Positions 1-6,142 are shown, numbered from the stretch's first letter. The stretch: DNA of 6,365 bases from Streptosporangiaceae bacterium (GCA_030040475.1 JASHTQ010000149.1:1-6365); one strand, 5' to 3'. Program-made: numbers and translations. Notes: generated by a model not told the origin, from the letters alone.

Positions 1-15
1 CTGGCACAAACGGAA

Positions 16-45
16 CGTCTTCCTGTCCTGAGCAGCCGGAAGACG
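16..45 (-). terminator. Stem-loop just past the helicase-nuclease stop codon
   Basis: A perfect 8-bp inverted repeat, CGTCTTCC at 16-23 and GGAAGACG at 38-45, encloses a 14-base loop. It begins 5 bases beyond the TGA of the minus-strand helicase gene. On the minus strand the stem is followed by TTCCGTTTGTG, which is only weakly T-rich, so it fits a hairpin-type actinomycete terminator rather than a classic one. The 50 bases left of the helicase gene hold nothing else I can support. Confidence 0.45.
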
Positions 46-50
46 AGATG

Positions 51-2777
51 TCATCGGCGTGGGTCCCACCTGCATAGCCTGCGCACGTCGCAGCGGTGGC
101 AGGGGTGGCCTGGGCGGGCGCGGAAGTCCCGGTCGCGCAGGCCGCGCACGGTGTCCTCGACGATCCGCTCGCTGGCTTTGATCGCCTGGGGTGAGACATC
201 GACGGGATCCCGGTCCGCGGCCTTGAGGTCGTGGACGTAGGCGGCCCGTACGTTCAGGCCTTCCCGGCGGCCGGCGTTCGTGTAGACGGCGAGCTGGAGC
301 GCGTAGTCGTCGCGGGCTTCCTCGTCGGTGGACGTCTTGTAGTCCACGATGGCCAGCGACTCGATCTCTCCGCCCTCCTTGTCCAGGATGACGTCGGCTC
401 GTCCGGTGATGATCGCCGTGGGCAGATGGAGCTCGAACGGCCGCTCGGTCTCCCAGACGCGCCACAGGTCGTCGTCGTACTCGGTCATGTACGAGGACAG
501 GAGCTGCCGGGCTGCCTCCTTCAGCTGGTGGTGGGCGGGCTTGCTCGCCGCGGGCAGGAAGAAGCCCTCATCGAGCATCCGCCACACCTCCTGGTAGTCC
601 GGCGGACGCCCGTGCCGGAGCGTGTACTCCGCCATCGCCCGGAGGATGTGGTGGACCGCCTTGCCGTATCCCAGTTCTGGCGCGAGGAAGGGCTGGAAGC
701 CGAGCAGGTTGCGGAGGCGGTACGCGAAGCCGCAGGAACGGTAGGCGGCTAGCTCGCTGAACGTGATCGTGATCGGCTCGTCCGCATCTTCCCTGACGAT
801 CCGGTCGACTGGCGGGAGCGGCAGCGGCGGCTTGACCGCGTGGCCGGTCACTTCCAGGTGATACGGCGAGGCGGCGACGCGGTTCTTGATCCGCTCATGC
901 CGGGACAGGGACAGCCAGTCACGCGCCCGGGTCATCGCGACATAGAACAGGCGCCGCTCGTCGGCGTCGGAGCCCTCGTACCGTGCCGGGTTGAACAGGT
1001 GCCGCGGGACCAGCCAGTCCTGCGGGCGGCCCGTTCTTGACGAAGGGAATCGGTTCTTGGTCAGCGACGGCACGAACACCGCGCGCCACTCCAGGCCCTT
1101 GGCCTTGTGGACGGTGGTGAGGTCGACCGCGTCGACCAGCACGTCGGGCTCGCCGTCGAAGTCCTCGTAAGCGCCCTTGGCGTAGTTCGCGACGTAGATG
1201 GCCAGGTTGCCGTAGTACCAAGGTCCCCGGTCCTGGCCGCCGATCTGAGTGCCAGGCTGCTCAGGGTCCGGCCTGCTGCGCCTGCGAACCGACTCGTAGT
1301 CGGCCAGGATGGACGAGCATCTTGCCAGCGTGCCGAGACGCGAGCTCATCATCAGGTCATCCGGGTCCCAGGTGGCCACGCCGATATCGGCGAGCAGTTC
1401 GTAGAAATCGCCGACCAGGTTGACCGGGCGCTCATCGCTGGGCACGCTCGCCTTCAGAGCGGACAGCCGGCTCCGGATCGCTCGGCTTCTCCCGGCGTCC
1501 AGCTGGTAGAGATCGTCGTAGTCGGCGAAGACCTCCTCGGCTGTGGGCTCCTCCCCCCAGCCGTACGGGTCGGGGGTCCAGCTATGACCGGCCAGCCAGG
1601 CGTAGGTCTTGCCGAACAGCCGCGCCTCGGGGCGGGCGAACAGGCCGGTCCGCCCGGCAGGCTGGACCGGGACACCGTGTGCATCGAAGGCCTCAAGCAG
1701 CGCGGGGTACGCCACGCGACCGCGCACCAGGACGGCGACATCACGGTAGGGCAGCCCAGCGGAATGGAGCCGCTGGATCGTCTCGGCGATCCAGTCGCAC
1801 TCCTCGGCCTCGGTCCCGGCGGCCCAGGTGACGACCTCGACGCCGGCCGGGTCGCGTACGACGAGCATCTCCTTGTCCAGGCGACCTTGGATCGAGCGGG
1901 CGAACGCCGTCGCCGCCTCGACTATGCGCGGGCGGCTGCGCCGGTTTTCCGTGATCGTGAAGGTGCGCACGCCCGGGTAGCGGGTGGCGAACTCGACGAT
2001 GTTGCGGACGTCCGAGCCGCGCCACTGGTAGATGGCCTGGTCATCGTCGCCGACTACGCAAAGCTCGACGTCGCGGCCGGCCAGCAGCCTGATCAGGCGC
2101 TCCTGGGCTGGGTTGACGTCCTGGTATTCGTCGACGATCAGGTGCCGGAGCGTCGCGTGCACCACGCCCGCCACCTCGGGCTTCTCCAGCTCGGCGACGG
2201 CGCGGGAGATCAGCTGCCCGTAGGTGAGCAGCCGGAACCGCTCGAGTAGCTCGTAGAAATGCTCCGCCATGCCGCGCAATGGCTCGTTCAGCTCAGTGAG
2301 CGGAATGAGCTCGTTTTCCACGACTTCCAGGTTGGTGAGGAAGGCGCGGATGGATGCGAACAGCTTGCCGGTGAGGTTCTTAAGGCCCAGGGCGGGCTCT
2401 TCCCGGCACAGGAACGCGGTCAGGCGGCGCTCATCCAGCACGTCGAACGTCTCGTACCGGGGCACGTGCTGCTGGAGCAGGCGGAAGCAGTACGCATGAA
2501 TCGTCCCCACGAACGTCGCGCCCAGCCGGTCAAGCGCTTGTGTCCCGAACCGCTCCTCGACGCGGGCGGAGATCCGGGCCTTCAATTCCTCGGCCGCCCG
2601 CTCGGTGAATGTGAACGCGATGATGCTCGCCGGATCCGCGCCGCCGGCCATGAGTTCGGCGAAACGCTGGGCGACCACCTCGGTCTTGCCGGAACCCGCG
2701 GACGCAATGATCTGAAGATGCGATCCCCGGTGGCGTACCGCTGCCAGCGCGTCGCCAGCCAAAACGGGCGCGGTCAT
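51..2777 (-). CDS. UvrD/Rep-type (SF1A) helicase fused to a RecB/AddB/Cas4-like nuclease with Fe-S cysteines
   Basis: This 908-residue protein should be an ATP-driven DNA translocase or helicase that also cuts DNA. Helicase motifs appear in order: Walker A ASAGSGKT (25-32), motif Ia AFTFTERAAEEL (54-65), GTIHAYCF (91-98), Walker B VDEYQD (215-220), motif III GDDDQAIYQWRG (243-254), motif IV at 279-286, motif V TTVHKAKGLEW (544-554) and motif VI RRLFYVAMTRAR (598-609). The C-terminal third carries PD-(D/E)XK nuclease signatures: GKAVHHIL (H699), GRADVILD (D785), VDYKT (D802, K804) and QLAVY (818-822). C672 plus CxxCx5C (C883, C886, C892) matches the iron-sulphur staple of AddB- and Cas4-type nucleases. 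The canonical N-terminal Q motif is not evident. ATG at 2777 is the only ATG or GTG in frame before an upstream stop; no Shine-Dalgarno is visible, so the mRNA may be near-leaderless. It is shorter than AdnA/AdnB and RecB. It diverges from the PurZ-like operon. The molecular function is well supported, but a DNA-repair versus defence role is undecided. Confidence 0.93.
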   Translation of the reverse strand: MTAPVLAGDALAAVRHRGSHLQIIASAGSGKTEVVAQRFAELMAGGADPASIIAFTFTERAAEELKARISARVEERFGTQALDRLGATFVGTIHAYCFRLLQQHVPRYETFDVLDERRLTAFLCREEPALGLKNLTGKLFASIRAFLTNLEVVENELIPLTELNEPLRGMAEHFYELLERFRLLTYGQLISRAVAELEKPEVAGVVHATLRHLIVDEYQDVNPAQERLIRLLAGRDVELCVVGDDDQAIYQWRGSDVRNIVEFATRYPGVRTFTITENRRSRPRIVEAATAFARSIQGRLDKEMLVVRDPAGVEVVTWAAGTEAEECDWIAETIQRLHSAGLPYRDVAVLVRGRVAYPALLEAFDAHGVPVQPAGRTGLFARPEARLFGKTYAWLAGHSWTPDPYGWGEEPTAEEVFADYDDLYQLDAGRSRAIRSRLSALKASVPSDERPVNLVGDFYELLADIGVATWDPDDLMMSSRLGTLARCSSILADYESVRRRSRPDPEQPGTQIGGQDRGPWYYGNLAIYVANYAKGAYEDFDGEPDVLVDAVDLTTVHKAKGLEWRAVFVPSLTKNRFPSSRTGRPQDWLVPRHLFNPARYEGSDADERRLFYVAMTRARDWLSLSRHERIKNRVAASPYHLEVTGHAVKPPLPLPPVDRIVREDADEPITITFSELAAYRSCGFAYRLRNLLGFQPFLAPELGYGKAVHHILRAMAEYTLRHGRPPDYQEVWRMLDEGFFLPAASKPAHHQLKEAARQLLSSYMTEYDDDLWRVWETERPFELHLPTAIITGRADVILDKEGGEIESLAIVDYKTSTDEEARDDYALQLAVYTNAGRREGLNVRAAYVHDLKAADRDPVDVSPQAIKASERIVEDTVRGLRDRDFRARPGHPCHRCDVRRLCRWDPRR

Positions 2778-2943
2778 GCCCGAGACGCGCTTGACTCTAG
2801 GGAGCCGAATATCCAGTGCGGGAAATTCCGGCGAACAGAGGCTAACATGCCGTTATCGTATGCACTGCGTTCAGGAACACATGACGTTTGGCGCAGGTTG
2901 TTCCCTAACTTTTCCGACACAGTCACCGTAGCGATTGAGACGC
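2778..2943. promoter_or_regulatory. Divergent intergenic region with candidate promoters
   Basis: These 166 bases separate two divergently transcribed genes and are visibly less GC-rich than the flanking coding DNA. On the plus strand, TAACTT at 2906-2911 fits a -10 hexamer (TANNNT); a TGAC core at 2882-2885 is the best -35 candidate, though its 19-base spacing is long. That would give a leader of about 26 bases. On the minus strand, TAGAGT (plus coordinates 2794-2799) fits a -10 element 16 bases before the helicase ATG, without a convincing -35. A short palindrome, GGAAATTCC, lies at 2821-2829. Assignments are by eye only. Confidence 0.35.
2874..2904. promoter_or_regulatory. Inverted repeat over the candidate operon promoter
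   Basis: GGAACA at 2874-2879 and its exact complement TGTTCC at 2899-2904 are separated by 19 bases. The right arm ends one base before the candidate -10 (TAACTT at 2906-2911) and the repeat brackets the candidate -35. This is a plausible repressor-binding arrangement, but six-base arms can arise by chance. Confidence 0.25.
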
Positions 2944-4539
2944 ATGACGTACTCACTAGTGTTAATCCTCCTCTCCGGACCCATTGCCTCGGGTAAGACC
3001 ACCCTCGCCACGGACCTTTCGCGGCAAGTTCCAGCAGAGCACATCAGCACTTCCGGCCTCATATCGGCGCAGGCTGGCCGCGAGCTTGATCGCGGCCAGC
3101 TGCAGCGACGCGGTCTAGATACAGCGTTTCAGGGAGCCGCCTGGATTATCGACGCGATGGGACGCACCGCCAGCGGTTCGCTCGGCGAGAGAGTCGTCGT
3201 AGTCGATGCGGTCAGAACCCTGGAGCAGGTCCGGGAATTTCGGCGGGCCGGCGCGGGGACGTGGCGCATTCTGCACGTTCATCTGCGCGGTGAGGACAGT
3301 GTGCTGACCGCCCGGCATGAGGCACGCGGCGACGACGGGGGCGTGCCCTGGGAGGTCGCGATGCGGTCGCCGGCAGAGGCGGCGGCACGGCTACTGGAAG
3401 CGGAAGCCGATGTCGTCATCGACACCACGCATGTCACGCCGCACGACGTGGCAGCGCGCGTCGCGGCTCGCGTTTCGCGCATCCGGATGCGGTATGGCGA
3501 GTACGCCGATGTCCTCGTCGGCGGCCAGTGGGGCAGCGAGGGCAAGGGAAACTTGGCCTTCTTCATCGCGCCCGAGTATGACCTGCTGGTCCGGGTCGGG
3601 GCGCCGAATGCGGGCCATAAGGTGCGCACCGCGGATGGATCCGTGTACACACACAGGCAGCTTCCCAGCGGTACCCGCGCCACGGATTCCGGCTTGCTGC
3701 TCGGGGCCGGAGCCGTTATCGACCTAGAGGTCCTGATGCGTGAGATCGCCGACTGCGGTGTCTCGGCTGACAGGCTGGCGATCGATCCGGGTGCTCTCGT
3801 CATCGAAGAGGGCGACGTCCAGCGGGAAACGGGGCTGAAGCGGGCTATCGGCTCCACTGGTACCGGAGGAGGGGCCGCCGTCGCGCGGCGAATCGAGCGG
3901 CGTGGAGTCGGTGGGGCCGTACGGACGGCTAAGGACATCCCTGAGCTGGCCCCGTTCGTCCGCGACTCCGGCTCAGCGTTCGAGGAAGCGCGAGTACGGG
4001 GCGGCCGGATCTTCATCGAGGGCACCCAGGGCACCGGCCTGAGCATCCTGCACGGCTCATACCCTCACGTCACGTCTCGCGATACGACGGTGAGCACGCT
4101 GCTGGCGGAGGTCGGCCTGCCGCCTCAGCTGCTGCGCCGGGCGATCGTCGCATTCCGCAGCTACCCGATTCGCGTAGGCGGGGAGTCAGGCCCGATGGGC
4201 CGCGAGATCAGCTGGGACATGGTGGCCAGCCGGGCCGGGCTGCCGGCCGACGTTCTGAAGGACAGCGAGCGGGGCTCGGTCTCGGGCAATCAGCGCCGTG
4301 TGGCCGAGTTTTCCTGGGCTCAGCTCCGGCAGTCGGCGAGGTTGAACGGGGCAACCGACCTGGCCCTCACATTCACGGACTACATCGATGCACGCAACAG
4401 CGGCGCACGGCAATTCAGTCAGCTCACGCCGGAGACCATCGAATTCGTCCATGAGATGGAGAGCGTCGCCGGCGCGCCTGTCTCATTCATCTCCGCGAGC
4501 TTCGACGGCCGTGGCCCAATCGACCGGCGGCTATGGTGA
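2944..4539 (+). CDS. P-loop kinase-like domain fused to a PurZ-like adenylosuccinate synthetase (catalytic Asp replaced by Ser)
   Basis: The 531-residue product has two domains. Residues 5-180 resemble an NMP-kinase or dephospho-CoA-kinase fold: Walker A GPIASGKTT (12-20), a buried VVVDAVR strand, an arginine-containing segment ARHEARGD, and a closing VVIDTTHVTPHDV. Residues 190-531 match adenylosuccinate synthetase at the short archaeal/phage size: GGQWGSEGKGN (193-203), NAGHKV (H225), LPSG, IGSTGTGGG (302-310), EGTQGTGLSILHG (from 359), YPIRVG and SVSGNQRR (445-452). E. coli PurA has GDEGKGK, with D13 as catalytic base; here that position is S198, while K201 and the catalytic histidine H225 are kept. 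Serine at this site is typical of phage PurZ, which condenses dGMP with aspartate. I infer that activity or a related one; orthodox PurA activity is unlikely. ATG 2944 places the first strand directly before the P-loop; an in-frame TTG lies at 2935. It forms an operon with the gene 4 bases downstream. Confidence 0.85.
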   Translation: MTYSLVLILLSGPIASGKTTLATDLSRQVPAEHISTSGLISAQAGRELDRGQLQRRGLDTAFQGAAWIIDAMGRTASGSLGERVVVVDAVRTLEQVREFRRAGAGTWRILHVHLRGEDSVLTARHEARGDDGGVPWEVAMRSPAEAAARLLEAEADVVIDTTHVTPHDVAARVAARVSRIRMRYGEYADVLVGGQWGSEGKGNLAFFIAPEYDLLVRVGAPNAGHKVRTADGSVYTHRQLPSGTRATDSGLLLGAGAVIDLEVLMREIADCGVSADRLAIDPGALVIEEGDVQRETGLKRAIGSTGTGGGAAVARRIERRGVGGAVRTAKDIPELAPFVRDSGSAFEEARVRGGRIFIEGTQGTGLSILHGSYPHVTSRDTTVSTLLAEVGLPPQLLRRAIVAFRSYPIRVGGESGPMGREISWDMVASRAGLPADVLKDSERGSVSGNQRRVAEFSWAQLRQSARLNGATDLALTFTDYIDARNSGARQFSQLTPETIEFVHEMESVAGAPVSFISASFDGRGPIDRRLW

Positions 4540-4543
4540 GCGA

Positions 4544-5476
4544 GTGCGGCACAACTTCGTCAACGACATCGGCGACTACGCCAAGTACGCCCTGCTCCGT
4601 GCGCTTTGCGCAAGCGGCCAGCCGGGGATGCGGCTTGGCGTCATCTGGTACCTGACCGAGCACGTCGAGCGCAACAACGACGGCCGCAAGCGCGCTCATC
4701 TCGTCACCACCGGGTGGGAAGACCTTGACCCCGATCTGCTCGCCATCATGAGGCAGGTCGAGAATGCCACGACGGACCCGGATCAGCTCAATGTCAGGCT
4801 GATTGAGACCGCGGGAATTCTCCCGCGTGGTACCGCTTACTTCGCAGAACCGCTGCCGTACGCACTGGGGACTGCTGGGCAGCGGGCGGCGGACAGGACC
4901 GCCTGGTTCGAGCGGGCGCGTAACGCGGTGGCCGACTGCGATCTGGTGTTCCTTGACCCGGACAACGGACTCGAGGTCCTGTCCGTCTCTGTTGCGTCGC
5001 CGCTTGCAGGCAAGTACGCGATGGTCGCTGAAGTTGCGGCGCTGCTGCACAAAGGTGCAGCCGTCGTGCTGTATCAGCACGGCAGCCGCACGCCCTGGCA
5101 GGTGCAACGAGAGCGTGTCTGCGCGCAGATAGCCGCCGGAACCGATCGGGCAGTTGCGATACGCTCACTGCGGTTCGGAGCCTTCGGCGCCAGGGCGTTC
5201 TTCTGCATCACGAGCGATCGGCGAATGTCCGATGTCGTCGAGGACGGACTGGGCCAGCTTCGCCGGCGGGTTGCCGCGTGGGATAAATCGAGGTACCTCT
5301 TGATCGAGTTACCGGCCCGCGAAGCCCGTGCCGATTGCCTGCCGGGTCAGCGATCGTACAGGCCGAGCGCCGAGGCAATGTCCGGCGGGAAGTATCGTTC
5401 CGATTTGAGGACTTTGCCGTCCTCCCTTATCAGGGGCTTTCCGTCGCCGGTCAGCTTGCTCATGTTGGACCGGTGA
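4544..5476 (+). CDS. Conserved-looking protein of unknown function with FVNDIGDYAKY and FLDPDNGLE motifs
   Basis: I recognise the motif pattern from proteins usually left unnamed, but not a function. The 310-residue product opens with FVNDIGDYAKYALLRAL (5-21), continues with a GVIWYL strand, and has DLVFLDPDNGLE ending at residue 144 and VVLYQHGSR around 174-182. The acidic DPDNGLE turn after a hydrophobic strand resembles the end of a Rossmann-type strand, as in some methyltransferases or nucleotide-binding enzymes; that is inference only. No signal peptide or membrane segment is visible. GTG 4544 is preferred because the motif begins at once and GGTGAG (4535-4540) lies just upstream; in-frame GTG 4511 would overlap the previous gene. 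The 4-base gap implies translational coupling with the PurZ-like gene. The recognisable part seems to end near residue 257; the remaining tail of about 50 residues mostly overlaps the MazG-like gene antisense. Confidence 0.8.
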   Translation: MRHNFVNDIGDYAKYALLRALCASGQPGMRLGVIWYLTEHVERNNDGRKRAHLVTTGWEDLDPDLLAIMRQVENATTDPDQLNVRLIETAGILPRGTAYFAEPLPYALGTAGQRAADRTAWFERARNAVADCDLVFLDPDNGLEVLSVSVASPLAGKYAMVAEVAALLHKGAAVVLYQHGSRTPWQVQRERVCAQIAAGTDRAVAIRSLRFGAFGARAFFCITSDRRMSDVVEDGLGQLRRRVAAWDKSRYLLIELPAREARADCLPGQRSYRPSAEAMSGGKYRSDLRTLPSSLIRGFPSPVSLLMLDR

Positions 5477-5790
5477 ACCTCCCGCAGGACCGAGTCCAGG
5501 TCGATACCGTAGGTCAGCGCCGTGCCGTAGATCACGTAGACGATATCGGCTAGCGCGTCGGCGATCCCGATAAGATCAGACTTCCCGGCCGCGGTGACGA
5601 ATTCGTCGACTTCTTCGGCCAGCAGGGCAACACGGAGCTTCACCAGGTCGTCGTCGATTTCGGTACTCGGGAACTGCTGCATGGGCAGGTTGAACGCGCC
5701 GTGAAACTCGGCGACCGCGGCCGCCGTATCGAGCGGCTCACCCAGTTCGCCAGGCATGCCGCCGCGGCGCTGTGCTGAGGTAATAGACAT
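5347..5790 (-). CDS. MazG-like nucleoside triphosphate pyrophosphohydrolase
   Basis: Enzymes of this all-alpha family split (d)NTPs to (d)NMP and pyrophosphate in the cytoplasm, using Mg ions held by acidic residues. The 147-residue protein shows the first metal-binding helix LLAEEVDEF (E59, E60, E63), the second, IADALADIVYVIYG (D78, D82), and HRSNMSKL (106-113), whose N-x-x-K fits the phosphate-contacting segment. The tail, DGKPLIREDGKVLK then YFPPDI, is characteristic of small MazG-like proteins. It is a single-domain form, far shorter than the two-domain MazG. Start ATG 5790 is well supported by GGAGG six bases upstream; an internal ATG at 5757 lacks that support. It converges on the preceding gene and overlaps it by 130 bases. 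Substrate cannot be read from the sequence. Beside a PurZ-like gene, a dGTP-to-dGMP role like that of phage MazZ is attractive, but general nucleotide house-cleaning is equally possible. Confidence 0.88.
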   Translation of the reverse strand: MSITSAQRRGGMPGELGEPLDTAAAVAEFHGAFNLPMQQFPSTEIDDDLVKLRVALLAEEVDEFVTAAGKSDLIGIADALADIVYVIYGTALTYGIDLDSVLREVHRSNMSKLTGDGKPLIREDGKVLKSERYFPPDIASALGLYDR

Positions 5791-5796
5791 TATGCC

Positions 5797-5801
5797 CCTC
5801 C
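5797..5801 (-). promoter_or_regulatory. Shine-Dalgarno of the MazG-like gene
   Basis: On the minus strand GGAGG is followed by six bases (GGCATA) and then the ATG at 5790. It is the clearest ribosome-binding site in the window and decides the start in favour of 5790 over the internal ATG at 5757. Confidence 0.7.
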
Positions 5802-5873
5802 GTATCGCGGGTCCCCGGGATCGCGAGATAGTCAGGCGAGAGGTGCCGGGGCAGCGAGACTACCGTGACGGGC

Positions 5874-5933
5874 CTGTGGAGCGCCACGTGCGTAATTGCC
5901 GTTCAGCTGTGGATGAACTCGACAGCCTGTGGA
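5874..5933 (+). repeat. Three direct copies of CTGTGGA
   Basis: CTGTGGA occurs at 5874-5880, 5907-5913 and 5927-5933. The last two extend to TGTGGATGA and TGTGGATTA, each one base away from TGTGGATAA, the complement of a DnaA box. The uneven spacing (33 and 20 bases) and absence of other origin features make a replication origin unlikely; a cluster of protein-binding sites before the MazG-like gene is possible. Confidence 0.35.
5901..5918. promoter_or_regulatory. GTTCA-N8-TGAAC inverted repeat
   Basis: Perfect 5-base arms at 5901-5905 and 5914-5918 surround an 8-base centre that contains the middle CTGTGGA copy. It lies about 110 bases upstream of the MazG-like start. The dyad symmetry suits a dimeric regulator, but no regulator gene is in the window. 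Confidence 0.25.
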
Positions 5934-6026
5934 TTAGCCGCCGCGAAAAGTCTTTGCCTGTGACATAGGAAACCTGGCCGGGGCTTGGCCGCGACCTGGC
6001 AACTCGGTGCGTCCGCGGGGCAGGAA

Positions 6027-6048
6027 CCACCGCTCGTTCGGAAAAAGA
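6027..6048 (+). repeat. Short direct repeat, copy 1
   Basis: This 22-base stretch shares the core CCGCTCGTTC-N-GAAAA with the sequence at the right edge (6345-6365). The copies differ by two substitutions and one A. A GGGCA block lies a few bases upstream of both. The centres are about 318 bases apart. Confidence 0.4.
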
Positions 6049-6052
6049 ATTT

Positions 6053-6064
6053 TGAGTGTACTCA
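6053..6064. promoter_or_regulatory. Near-perfect palindrome TGAGTGTACTCA
   Basis: TGAGT at 6053-6057 and ACTCA at 6060-6064 flank a central GT, so ten of twelve bases are self-complementary. It sits in locally A/T-rich DNA next to repeat copy 1. An operator is plausible; no regulator is identified. Confidence 0.25.
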
Positions 6065-6075
6065 TGGTCAGGGGC

Positions 6076-6116
6076 GGTACGGCCTGAGGCTTGCAAGAGC
6101 TCATCAGGACGGTACC
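6076..6116. terminator. Imperfect hairpin downstream of the right-edge gene
   Basis: GGTAC (6076-6080) pairs with GTACC (6112-6116), and CCTGA (6083-6087) pairs with TCAGG (6104-6108). A small internal loop separates the two stem segments and the apical loop is 16 bases. It lies 27 bases past the stop codon of the minus-strand gene entering from the right, the expected place for its terminator. There is no T-run on either side, so termination is inferred from position. Confidence 0.4.
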
Positions 6117-6142
6117 CGGCTAACGGGCGGGAGCCAGCAGGA

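Larger units (their letters stand above)
5791..6142. other. Non-coding region upstream of the MazG-like gene
   Basis: No reading frame here has convincing codon bias or a recognisable product. The stretch should contain the promoter of the MazG-like gene and the 3' end of the gene entering from the right. It holds three CTGTGGA copies, a GTTCA-N8-TGAAC inverted repeat, a 12-base near-palindrome, a hairpin and one copy of a short repeat (each listed separately). I found no convincing paired -35 and -10 for the MazG-like gene. Confidence 0.6.

Noticed and set aside
1107..2249. Long plus-strand open frame (380 codons) opposite the helicase gene
   Set aside because: It is antisense to the clear SF1 helicase motifs and encodes a composition-biased protein without recognisable motifs; open antisense frames are common in high-GC DNA.
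2935..2943. TTG at 2935 as start of the PurZ-like fusion
   Set aside because: It adds only three residues before ATG 2944, which directly precedes the first strand of the P-loop domain; not excluded, only less likely.
3279..4046. Minus-strand open frame (255 codons) opposite the PurZ-like gene
   Set aside because: It is Ser/Arg/Pro-rich and antisense to the kinase-synthetase fusion, which carries unmistakable motifs; treated as a shadow.
4388..4543. ATG at 4388 as start of the DPDNGLE-motif protein
   Set aside because: It would put 52 motif-free residues deep inside the PurZ-like coding sequence; the recognisable motif starts right after GTG 4544.
2944..5790. Complete phage-type Z-genome cluster
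   Set aside because: No DatZ, DpoZ-type polymerase, PurB or phage structural gene is present in the window; only the PurZ-like and MazG-like parts can be supported.
5874..5936. Replication origin based on DnaA-box-like CTGTGGAT copies
   Set aside because: Only two near-matches, no AT-rich unwinding region and no dnaA, dnaN or rep gene nearby.
6071..6142. Possible tRNA or structured RNA in the intergenic hairpin region
   Set aside because: There is a hairpin but no T-loop consensus or cloverleaf, and it is better placed as the terminator of the right-edge gene.
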